Assembly (NCBI GenBank): GCA_049591295.1
Contig: JBAWEQ010000025.1
Coordinates: 43,888 to 107,887 of the forward strand
Source: DTPS01 sp049591295
GTDB lineage: Bacteria > Acidobacteriota > UBA4820 > DSQY01
Reading direction: 5' to 3'
Length of the DNA: 64,000 nucleotides
A program made the translations under genes and the position numbers. How positions within the stretch are numbered: the first letter of the stretch is position 1; each line of letters begins with the position of its first letter. The notes below the pieces were generated by a model. The model did not search any database and was not told the origin of the DNA. It saw only the letters and a list, made by a program, of their open reading frames with translations. Of this stretch, positions 58,904 through 64,000 are shown one piece after another.

Positions 58904-60001
58904 TCAGCCGTTCCTGCGAATGAACTCCTCCATGAAGGAGACGAGGGTCTCGATCTGGGGAACGGTGACGGCGTTGTACATGGAGACTCGGATGCCGCCG
59001 AGGTCGCGGTAGCCCTTGACGCCCACCATGCCGTTCTGCTTGGCCTCGGCGATGAACTTCGCCGTGAGCTCCTCGGTGGGCAGGAAGAAGTCCACGTTCA
59101 TGGCGGAGCGGTCCTCCTTGACCGTGACCCACGGTCTGTAGAAGCCGGAGTGCTTGTCGATGCAGCCGTAGAGGAGCTCGGCCTTCCTGAGGTTGTTCTT
59201 GTGGATGACGCCGAGACCGCCGATCTGCTTGTTGTAAGCCAGGACGTTTCGGAGGATGTAGATGGAGAAGCAGGGGGGCGTGTTGAAGAGGCTGTTCTTC
59301 TCGGCGTGGATCTTGTAGCGCAGCATGGTGGGCAGCTTGTCGCTGCACATCTCCAGAAAATCGTCCCGGATGAGCGCCAGCACCAGGCCGGAGGGACCGA
59401 GATTCTTCTGGGCTCCGGCGTAGATGAAGCCGAAGGGCTTCACGTCGAAGGGGCGCCACATCATGTCCGAGGACATGTCGGCCGCCAGCGGGATTCCGCC
59501 GGTCTCGGGGAAGGTCTTCCACTGGGTGCCGTAGATGGTGTTGTTTGAGCAGAAGTGGACGTAGGCCGCGTCGGGGTTGAGCTTGATCTCCTCTGGACGC
59601 GGCAGGCGGCAGAACTTCTCGCCCTCCGTGGAGGCGATGCAGCGGGCATTCTCCCCGGCCACGATGACGGCCTCCTTGTAGGCCTTCTTAGCCCACGAGC
59701 CCGTCACGATGTAGTCCGCCTTGCGGCCCGAGTGGAGGATGTTCATGGGCAGCATGGCGAACTGCATGTTGCCTCCGCCCTGGAGGAAGAGAACCTTGTA
59801 ATTGTCGGGGACGTTGAGAAGCTCCTTGACGAGGGCGATGGCCTCGTTGTGCACCGCGTCATACTCCTTGGCGCGGTGGGAGATCTCCATCACCGACATG
59901 CCGGTGTTCTCGAAATCCAGCATCTCTGCCTGGGCCCGCTCGAGGGCCGGAAGCGGCAGCCCCGCAGGACCAGCGTAGAAGTTGATCACCCGTTTGGCCA
60001 T
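58904..60001 (-). CDS. serC: Phosphoserine aminotransferase
   Basis: A 365-residue PLP enzyme of serine biosynthesis, making phosphoserine from 3-phosphohydroxypyruvate. It starts KRVINFYAGPAGLPLPAL; LQGGGNMQFAMLP, the PLP-lysine block AGAQKNLGPSG, and the C-terminal GGIRVSMYNAVT are all typical. AAGGAG precedes the ATG. It is the last gene of a DUF1015-serA-serC series. Confidence 0.97.
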   Translation of the reverse strand: MAKRVINFYAGPAGLPLPALERAQAEMLDFENTGMSVMEISHRAKEYDAVHNEAIALVKELLNVPDNYKVLFLQGGGNMQFAMLPMNILHSGRKADYIVTGSWAKKAYKEAVIVAGENARCIASTEGEKFCRLPRPEEIKLNPDAAYVHFCSNNTIYGTQWKTFPETGGIPLAADMSSDMMWRPFDVKPFGFIYAGAQKNLGPSGLVLALIRDDFLEMCSDKLPTMLRYKIHAEKNSLFNTPPCFSIYILRNVLAYNKQIGGLGVIHKNNLRKAELLYGCIDKHSGFYRPWVTVKEDRSAMNVDFFLPTEELTAKFIAEAKQNGMVGVKGYRDLGGIRVSMYNAVTVPQIETLVSFMEEFIRRNG

Positions 60002-60085
60002 GCATTTCTCCTTCGTTAAGTCGAACCGGTTGGCCGTGGGGCGAGGCTTTTATTCCGCTCGCCGCCGTGCCGTTGCCTCGTCTGT

Positions 60086-60958
60086 TCACCTTCTCTTTTC
60101 GAGAATCTCCACGACGATGTCACCGATTCTCAGCAGGTTCTCTTTAGAGGAAGCACCGATGTGCGGAGTCATGAGCACGTTGGGCGCCGAGAGCAAGGGG
60201 CTGGAGGGATCGGGGGGGTCCGAAGCCCAGACGTCCGTGCCGTACGCGCGCACCTTGCCCGACCGGAGGGCTTCGGCCAGGTCCTCCTCGACCATGACCT
60301 TGCCGCGGCTCGTGTTGATGATGATCACCCCATCCTTCATCTTGGCGAAGGCCGCCTTGTTCAACATGCCGCGGGTCTGATCCGTCAGGGGGGTGTGGAT
60401 GCTGAGGTAGTCGGCTTCCTTCAGCACGTCGTCCATGGAGGGCGAGAGCTGGGCGAAGTCATGGTTCAGCACGAAGGGGTCATAGGCGATGACCTTCATG
60501 CCGAAGGCCTTCGCCCTCTTGGCCACCTCCGTGCCGATGAGGCCGATGCCCAGCAGGCCCAAGGTCTTCTCGAAGAGTTCGGTGCGCTTGAGCTCCTTCT
60601 TCAGCCACTTCCCCTCCTTCATGGAGGTGTGGGCCTCCACGAGGCGGTTGGGGATGGCGAGCATGAGGGCCATGGCGAGCTCAGCCACCGCCACGGATGA
60701 GGCCTGGGGCGTGTTCCTGACCTCGATCCCTTTCGCCTTGCAGGCCTCCTTGTCGATGTTGTCGGTGCCCACCCCGCCCCGGATCACGAGCTTCAGCTTC
60801 GGGGAGCCATCGACCACCTCCCGTGTGACTTTTGTCTTGCTGCGGACTAGCAGGACTTCGGCTTCGCCGAGCCTCCCCATGTCCTCGTACACCTCACCGA
60901 AAACGGCGAGCCGCTTGGGCAGGGATGCGTCGAAGGCGTCCGCGATCAGGATCTTCAT
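60086..60958 (-). CDS. serA: D-3-phosphoglycerate dehydrogenase-like 2-hydroxyacid dehydrogenase (short form)
   Basis: A 290-residue D-2-hydroxyacid dehydrogenase: IRGGVGTDNIDKEACKAKG, nucleotide loop GLLGIGLIGTEVAKRAKAFG, catalytic region NTSRGKVMVEEDL and PHIGASSKEN. It lacks the C-terminal ACT and intervening domains, so serine feedback through ACT is not expected. Its place directly before serC makes it the likely first enzyme of serine synthesis. Start ATG 60958 with GGAGGA upstream. Confidence 0.93.
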   Translation of the reverse strand: MKILIADAFDASLPKRLAVFGEVYEDMGRLGEAEVLLVRSKTKVTREVVDGSPKLKLVIRGGVGTDNIDKEACKAKGIEVRNTPQASSVAVAELAMALMLAIPNRLVEAHTSMKEGKWLKKELKRTELFEKTLGLLGIGLIGTEVAKRAKAFGMKVIAYDPFVLNHDFAQLSPSMDDVLKEADYLSIHTPLTDQTRGMLNKAAFAKMKDGVIIINTSRGKVMVEEDLAEALRSGKVRAYGTDVWASDPPDPSSPLLSAPNVLMTPHIGASSKENLLRIGDIVVEILEKRR

Positions 60959-61054
60959 TGGGAATCCTCCTCTAGAAAGGGAGAATGACCGAAGGGGAAG
61001 AGCCAGTCCATCGCCTGGCCGTGGCTCTCCCGGCCCCCTCTCCTCCCTGCGTCA

Positions 61055-62293
61055 TCAGTCTTCAATCAACCTCACCAGCAGGCCCGACCGCAGCTTGGGC
61101 TCGAACCAGGTGGATTTGGGCGGCATGACCTGACCGGCGTCCGCCACGGACATGAGCTGGGTCAGGGAGGTGGGGTAGAGGGAGAAGGCCACCGCCCACC
61201 CCTGCTTCACCCTCTTCTCCAGCTCTGCCGTCCCGCGGATGCCGCCCACGAAATCGATGCGCTTGTCGGTCCGGGGATCGTCGATGCCCAGGATTGGCCC
61301 GAGCAGGTTGTCCTGAAGGATGGAGACGTCCAGCCCCCTCACGGGGTCGTCGGCGGGGAAGGTCCCCGGCTTGGCCGTCAGCCGGTGCCACCTCCCGCCG
61401 AGAAACATGCCGAACTGCCGGGGCGCCGACGGTTTGGGGGAAGGCGCCGGCGTCACCTCGAAGGCCGCCCGAATCTTTTCGAGGAATGCCTCGGGAGTGA
61501 GACCTTTCAAATCCTTCACCACCCGGTTGTAGTCCATGATCTGGAGCTGATCGTGGGGGAAAACCACGGCCATGAAGTATTCGAAGGGTTCCTCCCCGGT
61601 GTGGGTGGGGCTCTTGGCCCTCAGGGCCTGCCCCGTGCGCACCGCGGCCGCTGTCCGGTGGTGGCCGTCGGCGACGTAGAGGGCGGGGAGCTCGCCGAAG
61701 AGCCGTGTGAGCTCGGCCATGTCGCTTTCGTCGGCCACCGCCCAGACCGTGTGGCCGATGCCGTCCTCCGTCACGATGTCGTAGACGGGATCGCAGGAGC
61801 GGGCTCGGTCCACGATCTCATCGATTTCCTTGCGGGCCCGGTAGGCCAGGAAGACGGGTTCCGCGTTGGCGTTCTGTTCGGACACGTGGCGGGTGCGGTC
61901 GTCCTCCTTGTCCTTGCGCGTGAACTCGTGACGCTTGATGAGGCCCTCCTCGTACTCCCTCACCGAACAGAGACATACCAGCCCGGCCTGAACGTGCGAG
62001 CCCATCCGCTGCTGGTAGACGTAATAGCAGGGCTGCGCCTCCTTGAGGAGGACGCCGTCCGCGATGTAGCGCCGCAGGTTCTCTCTGCCCTTGGCGTAGA
62101 CCCTGTCGTCGTAAAGCGGCACGGAGGGGTCCAAATCGATTTCGGGTTTTCCCACATGCAGGAAGGTGTAAGGGTTGCCCTTCGCCAGCTCCCTGGCCTC
62201 CTCGGAACTGATGACGTCGTAAGGAAAGCTCGCCACCCGCGCGGCGAGGTCCGGCTCAGGACGATAGGCGCGAAACGGCTTGATCTTCGACAT
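61055..62293 (-). CDS. DUF1015 family protein in the serine operon
   Basis: A 412-residue soluble protein starting IKPFRAYRPEPDLAARVASFPYDVIS, the DUF1015 opening, with the motif LYVADGHHRTAAAVR in the middle (a ParB/kinase-like HHR element) and MPPKSTWFEPKLRSGLLVRLI at the end. DUF1015 genes are often beside serA/serC; a kinase-type role toward serine or phosphoserine is suggested by the HHR element but not shown here. GGGGG precedes ATG 62293 and a good promoter lies upstream. Confidence 0.93.
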   Translation of the reverse strand: MSKIKPFRAYRPEPDLAARVASFPYDVISSEEARELAKGNPYTFLHVGKPEIDLDPSVPLYDDRVYAKGRENLRRYIADGVLLKEAQPCYYVYQQRMGSHVQAGLVCLCSVREYEEGLIKRHEFTRKDKEDDRTRHVSEQNANAEPVFLAYRARKEIDEIVDRARSCDPVYDIVTEDGIGHTVWAVADESDMAELTRLFGELPALYVADGHHRTAAAVRTGQALRAKSPTHTGEEPFEYFMAVVFPHDQLQIMDYNRVVKDLKGLTPEAFLEKIRAAFEVTPAPSPKPSAPRQFGMFLGGRWHRLTAKPGTFPADDPVRGLDVSILQDNLLGPILGIDDPRTDKRIDFVGGIRGTAELEKRVKQGWAVAFSLYPTSLTQLMSVADAGQVMPPKSTWFEPKLRSGLLVRLIED

Positions 62294-62367
62294 GTTGCCC
62301 CCTTCTCGAGATGAGACTTTTGCCGGATGCTCTCGCCGCCTCCCCCCCGTGAGGTGGCCTAGAACCC

Positions 62368-62396
62368 AGCATAGTGCAAGGCGGGGACGCATTCAA
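62368..62396 (-). promoter_or_regulatory. Promoter of the DUF1015-serA-serC operon
   Basis: Minus strand TTGAAT (62396-62391), 17-base spacer, TATGCT (62373-62368), about 75 bases before the start codon. Confidence 0.6.
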
Positions 62397-62580
62397 CACG
62401 GCCTGGGCCGCTTCGGCCTCTCCTCCTGTTGCGGCCCCCGACAGAACCCGCAGCCAGCCGTCCGAACCCTTCAGCGCACGGTCCGGCCGGCCGGCGCAGG
62501 CCAGGTGGCCCGCTGGGCCATTTGACTCACCCAGGAGGCACAGCGGCGGCTGGTTCTGTTCCATTGCCCTTCTGACGCGG

Positions 62581-62589
62581 TGCTATAAT
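62581..62589 (+). promoter_or_regulatory. Extended -10 promoter of proline dehydrogenase
   Basis: TGC-TATAAT, a perfect extended -10 element, 44 bases before the ATG. The -35 is weak. Confidence 0.6.
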
Positions 62590-62633
62590 GCCGCCTCGCG
62601 GGCATCCGTCCGCGGTTCCTGGAGGAGCAGCTC

Positions 62634-63542
62634 ATGTCCATGCTTGCCGTGAGAAGGTCCGTGGCCAACGCCATCCCTGGCCGGCTCGTTCGGGTATTCG
62701 CCTCCCCTTACGTATCGGGGGATTCGATGGAAAAGGGACTGCGCGCGGCCGACGACCTCCACAAGATGAAGGGAATCGAATCCACGATGGACGTGCTGGG
62801 CGAGGCCGAAAAAACCGAGGCCAAGGTCCGGCACGCCGTCGATCTCTACCTGAAAACGCTGGACGCCCTGAAGGAGAGGCCCCACTGCACCATTTCGGTC
62901 AAGCCGGGCCATTTCGGGTACTACGTGAACCCCGATCTTTGCCGGCGCAACATCGAGGAGATGGCCGCCGCCTGCCAGAAGGCGGGCCGAGGCCTGACCA
63001 TCGACATGGAGGACACGGACCTCACAGACTTCACCCTCCAGCTCTACAGGGAGCTCAAGCCCAAGTACCCCATTCTGGGGACGGTCCTCCAGGCCCGCCT
63101 GCACCGCACCCTCGACGACATCGACAGCCTCGATGGCCTGCAGGCCCATATCCGCGCCTGCATCGGCATCTACAATGTCGCCGAACCGCTGGCGGCCCAG
63201 GACAGGCGCGTCATGAAGGAGAACCTCCTCCGGATGATCCGCAAGCTGTTCGAGCGGGGCCACTACATCTGCATCGCCACCCACGACGTGGAGTACATCG
63301 CCAAGGCCAGGGCCATCATCGCCGAGATGAAAATCCCCAGGGAGCGGTACGAATTTCAGATGCTCCTCGGCGTTCCGCGGGAAAAGATCCAGCGCGAGCT
63401 CGTGGCGGCAGGGGAAAGGGTGCGCCTCTACCTTCCCTTCGCCGTGGACTGGGACGACGCCATCGCCTACCTCAGGCGGCGCATGGTGGAAAGCCCGTCC
63501 ATGACCGCCCTGGTCCTGAAGAATATCGTCAAGCGGGGCTGA
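62634..63542 (+). CDS. Proline dehydrogenase
   Basis: 302 residues, stand-alone FAD-dependent proline dehydrogenase (beta/alpha barrel), oxidising proline to pyrroline-5-carboxylate. TISVKPGHFGYYVN, LTIDMEDTDLTD, QARLHRTLDD, EFQMLLGVPRE, RVRLYLPFAVDW and the substrate arginines in YLRRRMVE fit the family. The usual VKGAY motif reads CIGIYN, a notable change. GGAGGAG precedes the ATG. The P5C dehydrogenase partner is not in the window. Confidence 0.88.
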   Translation: MSMLAVRRSVANAIPGRLVRVFASPYVSGDSMEKGLRAADDLHKMKGIESTMDVLGEAEKTEAKVRHAVDLYLKTLDALKERPHCTISVKPGHFGYYVNPDLCRRNIEEMAAACQKAGRGLTIDMEDTDLTDFTLQLYRELKPKYPILGTVLQARLHRTLDDIDSLDGLQAHIRACIGIYNVAEPLAAQDRRVMKENLLRMIRKLFERGHYICIATHDVEYIAKARAIIAEMKIPRERYEFQMLLGVPREKIQRELVAAGERVRLYLPFAVDWDDAIAYLRRRMVESPSMTALVLKNIVKRG

Positions 63543-63632
63543 GGCGCTCCCCTCCGGCGAGGCCCCGGCGGGCTCTCCCGCAACCGTGAGCGGGCCGCTC
63601 GTCCCCCTGGTCGAGGGCGCTTGGGCCGGTAC

Positions 63633-63661
63633 TTGACCTTTGAGCAACAAGGACTTATCTT
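63633..63661 (+). promoter_or_regulatory. Sigma-70 promoter of the candidate RNA
   Basis: TTGACC (63633-63638), 17-base spacer, TATCTT (63656-63661). No protein start follows within a normal distance. Confidence 0.65.
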
Positions 63662-63667
63662 GTCGAA

Positions 63668-63848
63668 AGATGAATTGATGGTGACGGACCTCGGGGAAGA
63701 TGGGCTTTGCCCGGCAGACCCTGTGGAGAGTGAACAGACGAGCGGGACGGGTGAGGTTCAGAGCGGAAAGGCCCGTATCGTTCGTTGACCCTCCCTTACA
63801 TCCATTTCCCCTCTTCACTCTAAGGGCCCAATCGGGCCCGCTTCTTTT
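63668..63848 (+). ncRNA. Candidate structured small RNA, about 180 nt (6S-like size, unidentified)
   Basis: Bounded by a good promoter and a hairpin with T-rich tail, with no credible reading frame inside. By eye, 5' and 3' parts pair over a long distance: GTGA (63681) with TCAC (63815), GGGGAA (63693) with TTCCCC (63806), and GATG (63699) with CATC (63799). An apical hairpin ACGGG / CCCGT is centred near 63762. A long interrupted hairpin of about 180 nt is the architecture of 6S RNA, but I cannot confirm sequence identity. tmRNA, RNase P and SRP motifs are absent. An mRNA leader for a gene beyond the edge is the main alternative. Confidence 0.45.
63824..63848 (+). terminator. Terminator-like hairpin of the candidate RNA
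   Basis: GGGCCC / GGGCCC 6-bp palindromic stem with AATC loop, flanked by AA and followed by GCTTCTTTT. Confidence 0.6.
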
Positions 63849-64000
63849 GGCGGTGGGCGGTTCCGGCGTGATACTCATCTTCGACAGTTGCCTTTCATAA
63901 ACCTTGCCGTTAAAGGTGGTTACAAGGACGAGCCGGCCGCCCGGCACTACGGATGGCTGGGGGCGGTGGGGGCCGGGCGGGCTAGGAGCGCGCGGCCCTG

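Larger units (their letters stand above)
62294..62633. other. Divergent promoter region between DUF1015 and proline dehydrogenase genes
   Basis: 340 bases with a promoter for each direction (62368-62396 minus; 62581-62589 plus). The centre is GC-rich with several short dyads such as CCGGCCGG, and shows no coding potential. Confidence 0.6.
63543..64000. other. Terminal gene-free region
   Basis: 458 bases with no convincing protein frame. It holds the candidate RNA unit (promoter 63633, terminator-like hairpin 63824-63848). After 63849 only GC-rich sequence is seen up to the window edge. Confidence 0.5.

Noticed and set aside
63700..63900. 66-codon plus-strand frame at the right end as a protein gene
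   Set aside because: Lies inside the candidate RNA and crosses its terminator-like hairpin; no ribosome-binding site or motif.
62583..63947. 454-codon minus-strand frame over proline dehydrogenase and the right-hand intergenic region
   Set aside because: Shadow of the proline dehydrogenase; no domain or ribosome-binding site.
1..64000. CRISPR array, prophage, insertion sequence or toxin-antitoxin locus
   Set aside because: No regularly spaced repeats, transposase, integrase, terminal inverted repeats or small toxin/antitoxin pairs were recognised anywhere in the window.

Overview
The window is a high-GC, gene-dense bacterial chromosome segment. A diderm envelope is suggested by a lipoprotein, a MacA-type periplasmic adaptor, an exported M16 protease and exported L,D-transpeptidases. 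The gene mix and the order IHF-like gene, MerR gene, tRNA-Pro resemble Acidobacteriota or delta-proteobacterial-type genomes. I favour Acidobacteriota, but this is inference from gene content and no 16S gene is present. No phage, insertion sequence, CRISPR array or plasmid function was found. Most of the window is core metabolism and signalling.

Layout. 0-7.6 kb: the end of an unknown gene, a tandem pair of glutamate-dehydrogenase homologues that have lost catalytic residues, an MFS transporter, and a B12-dependent ribonucleotide reductase behind a clear sigma-70 promoter with two NrdR-box-like sites. 7.7-14.5 kb (minus): accB-accC-thiE-corC and queD-queE / queC-eamA, held together by ATGA overlaps. 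14.6-20.4 kb (minus): HU, an M50 protease, aroC, an orphan sensor kinase and ligA. 20.5-25.5 kb (minus): a partner-switching and c-di-GMP cluster (SpoIIE phosphatase, diguanylate cyclase, RsbW, RsbV) downstream of ihf-merR-tRNA-Pro. 25.6-30 kb: thiD, an abundant-looking coiled-coil lipoprotein, and a translationally coupled trio of L,D-transpeptidase-type proteins. 30-39.3 kb: rsmA, an RNase D-like exonuclease, dodecin, an FHA-GAF-PP2C phosphatase, an alkyltransferase-like DNA repair protein, an epimerase, a carboxymuconolactone-decarboxylase-like protein, a transporter / homocysteine methyltransferase / small-protein operon, and a ytxG-ytxH-like pair. 39.6-49.3 kb: a MacA-ABC-permease-permease operon, an S9 peptidase, a SlyD-like isomerase, a PhzF-like protein and GapN; this block has very high third-position GC. 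49.6-58.8 kb: a PAS-GGDEF-EAL protein, an M16 protease, a frameshifted YfcE-type phosphoesterase, and fumarylacetoacetase with an uncharacterised partner. 58.9-63.5 kb: serC, serA and a DUF1015 gene, and proline dehydrogenase. The last 400 bases hold no convincing gene, but they contain a well-formed promoter, an extended fold and a terminator-like hairpin about 180 nt apart, which is a candidate structured small RNA.

Functionally the segment joins cofactor and tRNA-modification synthesis (queuosine precursors, thiamin), fatty-acid initiation (AccBC), amino-acid synthesis and breakdown (chorismate, serine, tyrosine end-steps, proline), envelope remodelling and stress signalling. The least explained items are the paired glutamate-dehydrogenase pseudoenzymes, the candidate RNA at the right end, the transporter co-translated with queC, and the unknown protein coupled to fumarylacetoacetase.
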